A stretch of DNA of 64,000 bases from Gammaproteobacteria bacterium. Lineage in GTDB: Bacteria; Pseudomonadota; Gammaproteobacteria; Arenicellales; Arenicellaceae. Numbering within the stretch: the first letter of the stretch is position 1; each line of letters opens with the position of its first letter. This document shows, piece by piece, positions 43,003 to 53,464 of the stretch. A model generated the notes under the pieces. The model did not search any database. It was not told where the DNA came from and saw only the letters and a program-made list of their open reading frames with translations. Position numbers and translations under genes: made by a program. The stretch spans positions 1-64,000 of the forward strand of contig JAFMHC010000003.1 of NCBI GenBank assembly GCA_017854775.1, in the 5' to 3' direction.

Positions 43003-43467
43003 ATGGTTAAAAAGTCTGCCCAGCATCCCGCTGTTCTCACGCTTGAGCGCTTTCTGCCTTATCGATTATCGATTCTCTCAAATCGAATTAGTGGCGTTAT
43101 TGCTGAAACTTATAAAGATAAGTTCGCGCTGTCGATTACCGAATGGCGAATAATGGCAGTGCTGGGGGAGTACCCAGGCGCATCGGCTGATGAAGTGTCG
43201 TTAAAAGTACAAATAGAAAAATCGATGATTAGCCGTGCGTTACAAAAGCTCTTGGCGCGCCACTTAGTCAGTCGAGAGCTTGACGAGTCTGATCGGCGAC
43301 GACAAAACTTAAGCCTGACAAAAACCGGTTTAGAAATCTACCAGCAGATAGTCCCGGTATCGTATGACTACGAAAACTTGCTACAAGAGTGTTTCAGTAA
43401 GGAAGAACGCGATATCTTTGATAGTCTTATCGATCGGCTTTATGAGCACGCGCAGAGTATTGAGTAA
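43003..43467 (+). CDS. MarR family transcriptional regulator
   Basis: ITEWRIMAVLGEYPGASADEVSLKVQIEKSMISRALQKLLARHLVSRELDESDRRRQNLSLT. Confidence 0.92.
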   Translation: MVKKSAQHPAVLTLERFLPYRLSILSNRISGVIAETYKDKFALSITEWRIMAVLGEYPGASADEVSLKVQIEKSMISRALQKLLARHLVSRELDESDRRRQNLSLTKTGLEIYQQIVPVSYDYENLLQECFSKEERDIFDSLIDRLYEHAQSIE

Positions 43468-43469
43468 AC

Positions 43470-43919
43470 CTAACGACCACGCCCGACAAATAAACGAATG
43501 CCTTCAAGTTTAATAATCACCGCTTGCTCGCCTGCTGCGATCTCGCTTTCGCCATCAGCCAATTCGGCATTCCACTTAGAGCCTGACCATTGAACTCGAC
43601 CGTTTTTATCTCGGCTAATGGTTTGCAGCACTACAACCCGTTGGCCTATGGCATCATTGCCGGCAATTGGGCCCGGCTTAGCTTGCCACCGACGGAGAAT
43701 GGGATAAAGCAACAGGGCTATAACGACCGATGAAACTAGGAATATACTGGTGCTCATTAGCCAAGTTAATGGCACGAACCAACTGATCACGGCGGTGATT
43801 AACGCTCCAACTCCGAAGAACAGAAACCAGAATACTGAAAGCTGCAGTATTAGAAGCTCGGCACCGATTAAGGCCACGGCTAGGCACAGATAGAAAACAG
43901 TTGGTGAAATTTCTGTCAT
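43470..43919 (-). CDS. NfeD family protein
   Basis: Four-TM N-terminus with C-terminal OB-like domain (GNDAIGQRVVVLQ...GRVQWSGSKWNAEL); paired with SPFH gene. Confidence 0.9.
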   Translation of the reverse strand: MTEISPTVFYLCLAVALIGAELLILQLSVFWFLFFGVGALITAVISWFVPLTWLMSTSIFLVSSVVIALLLYPILRRWQAKPGPIAGNDAIGQRVVVLQTISRDKNGRVQWSGSKWNAELADGESEIAAGEQAVIIKLEGIRLFVGRGR

Positions 43920-43937
43920 AACGTCGGTATTTGAGCC

Positions 43938-44849
43938 TTAGCTCCCTTGTTTTGTTTTGTCGACCTGCGTCTTCAATGCGTCAAATGCGGTAAAGGCTTT
44001 ACTCACTACGGAGGTGACATCCGAGGCGTCGGCCGGTAAAAGAACCACGGTGCCCTCACGTGCTAGCTTCTCAAAGGCTGTAATATACTGCTCTGATAAC
44101 TGCTGTGCGACGGCTGTTGTGCCACCTTCGTGGTTGATTGCCGCTGAAATAGTGCCAATCGCTATCGCTCGTGCTTTGGCTTCAATTTCAACTGCGTCGG
44201 CACTACCCTGGGCACGTAGCACAAGCGCTTGCTGGTCGCCTTCGGCTTCGTTAATCTGCGCTTGGCGATAGCCTTCTGAAGTGGTCACTGCTACGCGTCG
44301 TTGCCGTTCAGCAGCCATTTGTTTCTCCATCTCGTCAAGAATAGTAGTTGGTGGAGAAATATCCTTAATTTCATAACGCAGGACTTTGGTGCCCCACGCC
44401 TCAGAGGCTTCGTCGATAGCATGAGTAACCGTGGCGTTAATATGCTCGCGCGACTCAAATGTTGCGTCCAAGCTGATTTTGCCAATCTCGGCTCTCATGG
44501 TTGTTTGAGCTAGCTGGGTGATCGCAAAGCGCAAATTCTCTACCCCGTACGATGCGGCCTTGGGGTCCATAATCCGCAAGTACAAAACCCCATCAATACC
44601 TAGTGGCACGTTGTCTTTGGTGATGGCTTGTTGAGCGGGAACATCTAACGCAAACTCTTTTAGCGAGTGTTTGTAAGCGACTCGATCCAGGAATGGTATC
44701 AATATGTGGAAGCCAGCTTCGAGAGTCGAAGAATACTTGCCTAAACGTTCAACGACATAGGCTAAATTCTGTGGCACGATTCGAACAATACTTCGAAACA
44801 CGAGAACAAAAATGATGACGCCAGCAATTACAAAAACTAAATTGTCCAT
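43938..44849 (-). CDS. SPFH/stomatin-like membrane protein
   Basis: IVPQNLAYVVERLGKYSSTLEAGFHILIPFLDRVAYKHSLKE. Confidence 0.95.
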   Translation of the reverse strand: MDNLVFVIAGVIIFVLVFRSIVRIVPQNLAYVVERLGKYSSTLEAGFHILIPFLDRVAYKHSLKEFALDVPAQQAITKDNVPLGIDGVLYLRIMDPKAASYGVENLRFAITQLAQTTMRAEIGKISLDATFESREHINATVTHAIDEASEAWGTKVLRYEIKDISPPTTILDEMEKQMAAERQRRVAVTTSEGYRQAQINEAEGDQQALVLRAQGSADAVEIEAKARAIAIGTISAAINHEGGTTAVAQQLSEQYITAFEKLAREGTVVLLPADASDVTSVVSKAFTAFDALKTQVDKTKQGS

Positions 44850-45186
44850 ATTGTCTCCTAATACTTGGTGACTCATTGTAGTACACAATGGATGTCGGTT
44901 GAGTGATGTGGAAAGAGTTTCACCAGCTTACCAGTATTCAATACCAGACTCCTTGTTATCGAAGTCTCTAATTCCCCCCAATGGCTGATCTTCAAATTAA
45001 CTATCAGCAAGGCTCTTGATAATCACTTAGCCTGAGTCTTTGTCGCTTAAGCTTTACTCAATAGCACAATCGATCTAATCTTGATCATAGTCGGGTGTTT
45101 GTCGCCCTATTGCCGTGTTAATGCCGTGTTCTTAAGTCGTTGATAGGTCAACAATGTTGGCTCATAACCAAGAAGGTAAGTTAATA

Positions 45187-45696
45187 ATGATTGTACGAAA
45201 ACTTAGATTGCAAAGAGGTTGGTCGCAGGAGCAGCTTGCTCATATTGCCGATTTGAATGTGCGAACCATTCAGCGTATTGAGCGGGGTCAAGCGCCAAGC
45301 TTGGAATCTAAGAAAGCATTAGCAGCGGCCTTTGAGGTTCAACTAGCGACTTTCGAAACACCAGTAGAAGAAGTCGCTCAACCAGATCAAGGTGAGACCG
45401 ACATGAGCAATCAAGAAAATACAGTAAAAATCGAAAATATCAAAGCAGACGAAGAGTACGCAATTAACTACGCTAAAGGCATTAAAGAATTTTATAACCA
45501 TCTACTGATGTACTTAATATTCTCTGTAACCATTTCTGTGGTGAAAGGTTTTGATGACAGTTTTGTGATCTGGGGGCTGATTGGCTGGACTGTCGGACTA
45601 ATAATCCACGGTTTGAATGCGTACGAGCGAATTAATTTTTTCAACGCTAATTGGGAGCGAATAATCGCTGAGAAAAAGCTTGGTAGAAAGCTGTAG
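45187..45696 (+). CDS. XRE-family HTH regulator with C-terminal 2TM domain
   Basis: IVRKLRLQRGWSQEQLAHIADLNVRTIQRIERGQAPSLESKKALAAAF plus 2TM. Confidence 0.88.
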   Translation: MIVRKLRLQRGWSQEQLAHIADLNVRTIQRIERGQAPSLESKKALAAAFEVQLATFETPVEEVAQPDQGETDMSNQENTVKIENIKADEEYAINYAKGIKEFYNHLLMYLIFSVTISVVKGFDDSFVIWGLIGWTVGLIIHGLNAYERINFFNANWERIIAEKKLGRKL

Positions 45697-45713
45697 AGTA
45701 GTGTTTATTTAGC

Positions 45714-45745
45714 AAAAAGGCGGCCCTTAAAACGGTCGCCTTTTT
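45714..45745. terminator. bidirectional terminator between the XRE gene and oxyR
   Basis: aaaaaggcggcccttaaaacggtcgccttttt between convergent genes. Confidence 0.75.
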
Positions 45746-45751
45746 CATTTT

Positions 45752-46663
45752 CTAGTCGCTGCTTTTGCTAAAGTGTTGTTTCAATGATGCTTTGAACTGT
45801 GTCATCAATAACTCAATATTGTTTACCCCTGAATAGTTTGGTCTAACAATAAACGCAATACGTCGGTGCGGGCCAGATTCACTCAATCGGGCCTTGCTAA
45901 GCAAGGGGTTGTTTTCAATCAACTGTTCCAATGCCATTTCAGGAACCAGAGTTGTGCCTAGTTTGCCAGCAACTAATTGAATCAAGGTATTTAAACTGGT
46001 TGCGCCAACACTGTGTTTAGCCTCACTTGGGAACTTACACGCTGATAAAGCCTGATCTTTTAGACAGTGACCATCTTGTAACAGCATTAGATTAGAATGC
46101 GCGAGTTGCTTCGCGGTGACCTCTGTACAACCGATTTGCATCTTGTCGCTATGGGTAATCCAGTAAAAATCTTCTTCCCAGAATTCGAAAGTCAACAAGC
46201 CGTCACAGTCGTAAGGTAGCGCTAAGATCGCCGTATCTATTTCTCCGCGCCGAACTTTATCTACTAGGATATGAGATTGTTCTTCGACGATTTCGAGTTC
46301 GAGGTGAGGATAATGTTGAGTCAACCCAGGAAGAACTATTGGCAGTAGGTAAGGAGCGATGGTGGGAATAATGCCGATTGATATTGGGTAGCTCAGCTCG
46401 CTGCGTTGTGCCTCAGCAAGCTTGTAGATATCATCAAGCTGCAATTTAATCTCCTGGGCCTTCTGCAGTATCTTTTTGCCAATCGGGGTTACTAATACTT
46501 TTTTGTTATCGCGCTCGAATATTTGTAAGCCTAATTGTTTTTCTAATTGACTCAAGGCGGTACTCAAGGCCGATTGTGATACCGAGCATGACTCAGCCGC
46601 ACGCTTAAAATGCAGATTTTTTTCTACTGCTAAAGCGTAATTAAGCTGCTTAAATGAGATCAT
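45752..46663 (-). CDS. oxyR: LysR-family regulator, OxyR-like
   Basis: LysR HTH; GHCLKDQALSACKF redox-Cys region; divergent from ahpC-ahpF. Confidence 0.87.
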   Translation of the reverse strand: MISFKQLNYALAVEKNLHFKRAAESCSVSQSALSTALSQLEKQLGLQIFERDNKKVLVTPIGKKILQKAQEIKLQLDDIYKLAEAQRSELSYPISIGIIPTIAPYLLPIVLPGLTQHYPHLELEIVEEQSHILVDKVRRGEIDTAILALPYDCDGLLTFEFWEEDFYWITHSDKMQIGCTEVTAKQLAHSNLMLLQDGHCLKDQALSACKFPSEAKHSVGATSLNTLIQLVAGKLGTTLVPEMALEQLIENNPLLSKARLSESGPHRRIAFIVRPNYSGVNNIELLMTQFKASLKQHFSKSSD

Positions 46664-46872
46664 AATGGGCCTCTTCAGTTTGTCAGATTTTATAAGCCTG
46701 AAATAAGGCTACATTGACTGAGTCTCTCACATCTATTGTTCGGTATTTTAGAACATCACGTTCTGTATAATCAAATTTATTAAATTATAGTTTTGTATTA
46801 TGCTCTGCATCAATATAATGCACGACATGTGTACAACTTATACCCTTAATTTAAACTTAACCGGAGACCACC

Positions 46873-47436
46873 ATGGCCCTAATAAATACCCAAATTAAAC
46901 CTTTTCACGCAAGCGCTTTTCGTGACGGCGAATTCATCGAAGTATCAAGCGATGATATAGCTGGGAAATGGGCCGTCTTTTTCTTCTATCCTGCGGACTT
47001 CACCTTTGTATGCCCAACTGAGCTAGGCGACCTTGCTGATTACCAAGAAGAGTTTGCAGCACTTGGAGTCGACTTATTTTCGGTATCAACCGACACACAT
47101 TTCTCCCATAAGGCATGGCACGACGCGTCTGACACGATTGGCAAGATCAAGTACACAATGATTGGCGATCCGAATGGCGTAATCACTAACAACTTTGAAG
47201 TTATGCGCCCTGGTGTTGGCCTTGCTGATCGTGCAACCTTCTTAGTTGATCCAGAAGGCATTATTCAAGCGATGGAAATTACTGCCGAAGGTATCGGCCG
47301 TGATGCGCAAGACCTGATGCGTAAGGTAAAAGCGGCCCAATACGTAGCGGCTCACCCAGGTGAAGTTTGCCCAGCTAAATGGAAAGAAGGCGAAAAAACG
47401 CTAGAGCCTTCTTTAGACCTAGTTGGAATGATCTAA
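46873..47436 (+). CDS. ahpC: alkyl hydroperoxide reductase C (peroxiredoxin)
   Basis: [40 protein letters not shown]. Confidence 0.97.
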   Translation: MALINTQIKPFHASAFRDGEFIEVSSDDIAGKWAVFFFYPADFTFVCPTELGDLADYQEEFAALGVDLFSVSTDTHFSHKAWHDASDTIGKIKYTMIGDPNGVITNNFEVMRPGVGLADRATFLVDPEGIIQAMEITAEGIGRDAQDLMRKVKAAQYVAAHPGEVCPAKWKEGEKTLEPSLDLVGMI

Positions 47437-47500
47437 GACTTTGGGTTGATCTAAGCTTGACTGAAAAGCTCGGCAATAAAGATCAGCCAAATAGTCCTAA

Positions 47501-47528
47501 CAAGAGGCCTGAAATCTCAGGCCTCTTG
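47501..47528 (+). other. Perfect 12-bp stem hairpin between ahpC and ahpF
   Basis: caagaggcctga-aatc-tcaggcctcttg with no U-tract. Confidence 0.8.
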
Positions 47529-47585
47529 CAGTCACTCTAACTTTAACGTGACACTTAACCCATGCCAGAAGTAAGGAGCTAGGTA

Positions 47586-49181
47586 ATGCTTAGTAACGAC
47601 ATTTTAACTGCATTAAAAGGCTACACGGCCAATATGCTCAAACCACTGACCCTTGTTTTGCAAACAGGCGAGCATGAGAAACGAAGTGAGCTACTCGAAT
47701 TCCTAACGAGCGTCGCTTCCACTAGCGACAAAATCAGTATCGAAGAACGTGATACCGAAGGTTACTTACGTAGCCCCATCAGCTTCTTTCTTGAAGTTGA
47801 GGGTGAAAATACCGGCATCAATTTTTCTGGTATCCCCAGTGGCCATGAGTTTAACTCGCTAATATTGTCTATCTTACAAAGCTCCGGTACGCCGTTGAAG
47901 CTTGATGAGACAATCCAAACATTCATTGGTAACTTAAAAGAGGATATCCACTTCGAGGTCTTCATTTCCTTGAGTTGCCATAATTGCCCAGAAGTCGTGC
48001 AGGGCCTGAATCAATTCGCCCTGCTAAACGACAACATTAAGACAGAAATGATTGATGGCGGTCTATTCCAAAGCATTATTCAAGAGCGAGACATACAAGG
48101 TGTCCCAAGCGTTTACCTCAACGGTGAGCTTTTCGCTAACGGTAAAGTTGATATTGCATCCCTAGTAAGTAAGTTGACAGAGCGTTTTCCGCAAGCGGCT
48201 AATACCGCACCGTCCGAAGTTATGCCGTTACAAGATGTGGTGGTAATTGGTGGTGGCCCAGCGGGCGTAGCTTCGGCGATTTATAGCGCTCGTAAAGGCT
48301 TGAACGTTACCATCATTGCCGATCGTTTTGGCGGGCAAGTCAAAGATACAATGGGTATTGAAAACCTCATTTCCGTATCTAAAACAACCGGGACCGAGTT
48401 AACCGGCGCAATGCTTAAGCACTTGAACGACTATGAAGTAACGCTTAAAGAACATATGAGTGTTACCTCGGTTGAAAAGGGTGACATTAAAAAAGTAATT
48501 CTCTCCTCCGGAGAAGTAATTGAAGCGAAAACCATCATTGTTGCCACCGGCGCGCGTTGGAAGGAGCTTGGTGTGCCGGGCGAGAAAGAAAACATTGGTA
48601 ACGGCGTTGCCTACTGCCCACATTGTGATGGCCCTTTCTTTAAGGGCAAAGATGTCGCTGTGATCGGTGGTGGTAACTCGGGAATTGAAGCTGCGCTCGA
48701 TCTAGCTGGTATTGTTAAATCGGTGACGGTATTCGAATTTTTACCCGAGTTAAAAGCCGACCAGATATTAGTTGACCAAGCTGGCTTACGCGACAATATT
48801 ACCATTCATAAAAACGTCATGACTAAGCAAATTTTGGCACAAGGCGGAAAGGTAAACGCAATTGAATATCAAGATCGGGCAAGCGATGAAGTGTCGGTAT
48901 TGAATCTCAATGGAGTGTTCATTCAAATTGGTTTGCTCCCGAACAGTGCCTTCTTGAAAGGCGTTGTTGAGCTTAGCCAATATGGCGAAGTTGTTATTAA
49001 CGAGCAATGCCAAACCTCAGAGCCCGGAATTTTTGCCGCTGGCGATGTTACCACGGTGCCCTATAAACAAATCGTTATTTCAATGGGCGAAGGTGCCAAA
49101 GCATCACTTTCGGCGTTTGAGTATTTATTGAAAATGCCAGTTGCAGAAAAGACCGTGGCCGAGCCAGCCGTAGCGGCTTAA
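47586..49181 (+). CDS. ahpF: alkyl hydroperoxide reductase subunit F
   Basis: [66 protein letters not shown]. Confidence 0.96.
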   Translation: MLSNDILTALKGYTANMLKPLTLVLQTGEHEKRSELLEFLTSVASTSDKISIEERDTEGYLRSPISFFLEVEGENTGINFSGIPSGHEFNSLILSILQSSGTPLKLDETIQTFIGNLKEDIHFEVFISLSCHNCPEVVQGLNQFALLNDNIKTEMIDGGLFQSIIQERDIQGVPSVYLNGELFANGKVDIASLVSKLTERFPQAANTAPSEVMPLQDVVVIGGGPAGVASAIYSARKGLNVTIIADRFGGQVKDTMGIENLISVSKTTGTELTGAMLKHLNDYEVTLKEHMSVTSVEKGDIKKVILSSGEVIEAKTIIVATGARWKELGVPGEKENIGNGVAYCPHCDGPFFKGKDVAVIGGGNSGIEAALDLAGIVKSVTVFEFLPELKADQILVDQAGLRDNITIHKNVMTKQILAQGGKVNAIEYQDRASDEVSVLNLNGVFIQIGLLPNSAFLKGVVELSQYGEVVINEQCQTSEPGIFAAGDVTTVPYKQIVISMGEGAKASLSAFEYLLKMPVAEKTVAEPAVAA

Positions 49182-49429
49182 TTCTATGGGCGGTATCGAC
49201 AATGTAAGTATTAATGATAAGGAAAAATTGATCACTATGTTGAGATACGCTTTTGTGACCAAGATAACGTTTTCGAGCTAACAGATATGAAGTACACGGT
49301 TCGCAGTTTTGGCACAATGTGATAAAAACACCTAAAAAAACGCGCACTATTGCTTAAATATCAATATAGTATTGTGGTCGACTATTATTAGTCACAACTT
49401 TAAAAATACAATATTTAGGAAGAATAAAA

Positions 49430-49786
49430 ATGAGTGAAGTTGTAAACACCACCACAGATCCAGCGCCGGCTAAGAGCGTTAAACTGATTTACATCCTTTA
49501 TCTGGTTAGTATCGTACTCGGTTTGACCAGTATTATTGGCTTGATTATGTCCTACATTAATAAGGGTGACGCGCCAGAATGGTTGAAGTCACACTATCAA
49601 TTTTTAATAAGAACATTTTGGATCGGCTTACTCTACAGTGTGATATCAATGATTTTGATACCAGTTGTAATAGGGTTTTTTCTTTTGTTGGCCGTGCTAG
49701 TTTGGTTCATCGTACGCTGCGTTAAAGGCATGAAATTGTTAGATGAAGGCAAGCCTCATCCAAACCCGACCGGTTGGATGTTCTAG
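49430..49786 (+). CDS. DUF4870-like small membrane protein
   Basis: KLIYILYLVSIVLGLTSIIGLIMSYINKGDAPEWLKSHYQFLIRTFWIGLLY. Confidence 0.75.
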   Translation: MSEVVNTTTDPAPAKSVKLIYILYLVSIVLGLTSIIGLIMSYINKGDAPEWLKSHYQFLIRTFWIGLLYSVISMILIPVVIGFFLLLAVLVWFIVRCVKGMKLLDEGKPHPNPTGWMF

Positions 49787-49804
49787 ACTTAGGTCAATTC
49801 AAAT

Positions 49805-49840
49805 GTGATCACTCAACAGGGTATAGTGTTGAGTGATCAC
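49805..49840. terminator. terminator-like hairpin between convergent genes
   Basis: gtgatcactcaaca-gggtatag-tgttgagtgatcac, 14-bp perfect stem, weak T-tract. Confidence 0.6.
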
Positions 49841-49894
49841 TGCTTTAATTAAAAGGATTTTACCGCTCGGCTTCTACGATATCGACAGTGCTAA

Positions 49895-52800
49895 TTAAAG
49901 CTCGAGAATATTGTTGCCGGTATCTCGATCAATAAATCGAACAAAAGGGTCTATACCAATATAGGCGGGTTTCTCGTCGACTATAATCTCAAAGGTGTTA
50001 TCGCCACTAACCACCGAGTGTTGCTGTTTATAAATAACTCGATTTTCTAGACCATATTTATTCGGATCATTGGTAAACATGGCAATCTCTACACTCTCAT
50101 CTAAGGCTTGTTCAGTTTCCTGACCTTCGCCATCGGCCGAAAATTTCTTTGCTGATGCCTTGAAGGTGATTTTGAACTTACCGTTCTCCAGTTCCTCACT
50201 CGCGACTTCCTCTGCGCGCATTTCATACAAAGTGATTTGATTAAACAGGTCGTCGATCAGGGATTTTTCTGAGTCACTTGCATCCATTTTTAAGTATCGT
50301 ACTAGATCCAAGGTTGTTGGGTACGGATTGTCCTTGAACTTGAATTCATCGAGTATGCCTTTGAGCGCCCTATTTACTCGATCTTCCCCCATTCTATGGC
50401 GTAACGACATCATTACAACGGCGCCTTTTTGATAGTGGATATATTGCTGGTTGTCGGTTCTTAGCAATGGATTTTCATCCAAAATTTCACTGGTACGGCC
50501 ACGTAAATAACGGTCTAGTTCATAGGTCAAAAATTTGCGTGCGTTGGTTTCACCATAAGCTTTTTCCATCACAATCAAGGCGCTGTACTCGGCCAAGGTT
50601 TCAGACAAAACAGCCGAACCTTCCACATTAGCGGAGCCGAGTTGATGTGCCCACCATTGATGGGCCATCTCATGAGCGTTCACAAAGTACACTTGATTAA
50701 TGTATTCGTCAGAACGTTGGTCACTCAAAAAAGCGCCTTCGGCAAACGGGATGGTATTTGGAAAACTTTGAGCAAACGAGCGATATCTCGGGAATTCTAT
50801 TATGCGATATTGGCGATGTTGGTATGGACCAAAAGCAGTTTGAAAATAGCCCAAAGAGTCTTTGCTGGATTTTATCATGTCATCGATATTCCAATGATGA
50901 GTTGGATGGTAGTACACCTCAATGCTCACGCCTTTATAATCTTCTTTTTTAACCGCCATACGACCAGAATTAATACTAAAGAAATTTAGAATAGGGCTGT
51001 CCATTTCATAACGAAAATACTTACGGTCGCCCTCTTCCCATTCTCGCGTTAAATAACCGGGCGCTATCGCAATTTGATCGTTTGAGGTTGACACAGTTGC
51101 TTTGAAGTCAATGAAAGTAAGCGATCTATCTAAGGCGTTTTCATGGTGCCGAGATTGGTCTTCGAGCTTGTGCGCACGCTCGGGTTCGCCAAGATCTCGC
51201 TTACGACGTTCGTGCCTATCCTGCAACTCAAATCTTCGGTTGTAGCCGAAGTAAGGAAGTAGCTCTGCGTTGTTGATAAAGGTGCCGTTTTCGAGAATCG
51301 TAAAATCCTCGCCTTGATCCTTAAAACCATCATGGTCGATTACTGTGCTTAGCTGACCCTTGCGGATCTCACCTACCGCCAAAGGCGTAGAAAACTCAAA
51401 CCAGGCGCTGTTTAAGGTTTCATCGCGCTCTACAATTAACCCCCGATCAAACTTAACATCGCTGGTCATTGCATATTGCGGCCAAGCTATCAGAAAGCGG
51501 CTTATTGGTGACTCACCGCGGTTCTCAACGGTAATGTCAGCGGCGGCTTCAATACGCCTTTGTTTGGGAAAAATATCAGCCGTAATGTCAACGCTGGTGA
51601 TGATTGGGTTGTTATCGTTTTTGTGAGCTGAGTAGGTTTTCTCATAGCTCGCTTGCAAATCTCGAAACTCATTAGTACTGACGAACTTGTTTAATACCCG
51701 AGTATTGTAGAAGATATTAGCGCCCGAGCCGATAAATACCACCGCCGCAATCGAGGCGGTGATCAAGCCTTTGCTGCCCAGTTGGTATGTCAACAAGCTC
51801 ATGCGGCTGCGTAGGCTCGAGCTTGGACCGCGACGCCATAAGCCAAAACTGACCAAGCCTAATATTACGGCTAATGCTGTCCAGTAAAGCATGTACCAAT
51901 GATGAGATGTTAGGTAGTCGCCATAACCATTCATGTCGGAGTAGATTAAAGAGGGGGATTCACCGTAGAGAAACATAGTGTGTTCAACGCCTAAACTAAA
52001 CAACACGATCTGCAAGAGAATGAAGCCTGCAAACGCCATCATACCGATGTATTTATTCGGGCTGATTGTTTGTATGAAGAATGCTAAAACGGCGGTTAGT
52101 GCGAGCGGGTAGGCTCCAAAGTACATTAGTCGTATGAAGTATTGCCCGAATTCAAAGTTGGTATAACCTTTGCTGGCCTGTAGCGCCACGCCGATTATTA
52201 TTCCAGCGATCATTAGTATCACTATGACTAAACAGACGGAGATCAGTTTAGACGCCCACATAACAACGTTGTGCGTGGGTGTTGAATCAGTGATATCACC
52301 AATGCCTGCCGTTCGCTCTCTCCAGACAACTTCGGCGGTAAAGTAACCCATAATGATTAGCATGAGTAAACCAAAGCCACCGGCAATACTCTCTACCATA
52401 GTCTGAGTAATCGGCCACATAGGTTGTCCATAACCGCCTTCTTCAGTTAGAACAATGGCCAGAAGTTGAGCCACTGAAATGATGAGCAGGATTAAGAATG
52501 GCGCGCTGAAAATCGTTTGTTTGATTTCAAACTTCAAGCTCGATACAAATTGTGAGCGCCCAGACTTGGACATGACTCGGTATGATATGTCTTGATTGAT
52601 TTGAGCGAGTTCAACCGATTCTTGCTTTACTTTACTCTTGCTAGCCTTCAGTGTCTTGAGACGCAAAGGTTTAAACAGGCCGCCCATTGTGGCGAGTGCC
52701 GCAATGCCGATACCGAGCCATAACGCTCTATTAGCAATGATCGAGCTCGTTAAGCTTGCTACTGTGGTGTTTCGTTCAAATGGAGTCCAGTAGCGCGACG

Positions 52801-53452
52801 TTTCTCGAAACGTGTTTAGGCCGAACGGATCGAATAGTGCCCGATAGAAACGTTGATCTGGTTGGTCGAAAATAGTCCCTGAAACGCTGTAGGCAATGTA
52901 AATAGCGACGGCTATAACGTACATAATCATCAGGCTATTGGTTTTGCGGGCAACCGAATAGAAAATCGCTGACAGAGTGAAAATGGTCGTTGTTGAGAAT
53001 ATGATGAACGGAACAACATAGTAAGACAGTTGGTTGGGGCCGATGCGTTCTGCGTCGACCCATGGCATTAGTGAGCCAATGAAGGCGCCGATGGGCACCA
53101 TTAGAAACACCGTTAAGCAAACTAAGTAAGAACCCAGAAAGCGGCCAAGGTTGTAGCCGAACGGTTGTATCGGCTTGGTGCCAATAATTTCGGCCATTTT
53201 CTGAGTGTGATTTCGAGTTGCTGTATTGCCAAGAAAATTCACCACCACAAACATCGAGAAGATACTTAATATCAGAAGTACTTCAGAAATAGCGTATGGG
53301 CTATTTTTAGTAACGTTGCCTCCACCACCAATTTGTACGTTTTCGACCGTCATTGCGAGAAATGGGAGTAGAACGAACACTAAACAGGTGACGATAAACG
53401 ACGGCTGGCGGGTAAAATAGCGCCATTCAAATTTGATCATATTGCTTAACAT
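49895..53452 (-). CDS. ABC transporter permease fused to M1 family aminopeptidase domain
   Basis: About 12 N-terminal TMs, then an M1-like domain with NAHEMAHQWWAHQLGSANVEGSAVLSETLAEYSAL. Confidence 0.93.
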   Translation of the reverse strand: MLSNMIKFEWRYFTRQPSFIVTCLVFVLLPFLAMTVENVQIGGGGNVTKNSPYAISEVLLILSIFSMFVVVNFLGNTATRNHTQKMAEIIGTKPIQPFGYNLGRFLGSYLVCLTVFLMVPIGAFIGSLMPWVDAERIGPNQLSYYVVPFIIFSTTTIFTLSAIFYSVARKTNSLMIMYVIAVAIYIAYSVSGTIFDQPDQRFYRALFDPFGLNTFRETSRYWTPFERNTTVASLTSSIIANRALWLGIGIAALATMGGLFKPLRLKTLKASKSKVKQESVELAQINQDISYRVMSKSGRSQFVSSLKFEIKQTIFSAPFLILLIISVAQLLAIVLTEEGGYGQPMWPITQTMVESIAGGFGLLMLIIMGYFTAEVVWRERTAGIGDITDSTPTHNVVMWASKLISVCLVIVILMIAGIIIGVALQASKGYTNFEFGQYFIRLMYFGAYPLALTAVLAFFIQTISPNKYIGMMAFAGFILLQIVLFSLGVEHTMFLYGESPSLIYSDMNGYGDYLTSHHWYMLYWTALAVILGLVSFGLWRRGPSSSLRSRMSLLTYQLGSKGLITASIAAVVFIGSGANIFYNTRVLNKFVSTNEFRDLQASYEKTYSAHKNDNNPIITSVDITADIFPKQRRIEAAADITVENRGESPISRFLIAWPQYAMTSDVKFDRGLIVERDETLNSAWFEFSTPLAVGEIRKGQLSTVIDHDGFKDQGEDFTILENGTFINNAELLPYFGYNRRFELQDRHERRKRDLGEPERAHKLEDQSRHHENALDRSLTFIDFKATVSTSNDQIAIAPGYLTREWEEGDRKYFRYEMDSPILNFFSINSGRMAVKKEDYKGVSIEVYYHPTHHWNIDDMIKSSKDSLGYFQTAFGPYQHRQYRIIEFPRYRSFAQSFPNTIPFAEGAFLSDQRSDEYINQVYFVNAHEMAHQWWAHQLGSANVEGSAVLSETLAEYSALIVMEKAYGETNARKFLTYELDRYLRGRTSEILDENPLLRTDNQQYIHYQKGAVVMMSLRHRMGEDRVNRALKGILDEFKFKDNPYPTTLDLVRYLKMDASDSEKSLIDDLFNQITLYEMRAEEVASEELENGKFKITFKASAKKFSADGEGQETEQALDESVEIAMFTNDPNKYGLENRVIYKQQHSVVSGDNTFEIIVDEKPAYIGIDPFVRFIDRDTGNNILEL

Positions 53453-53464
53453 AATTACCTCCCT

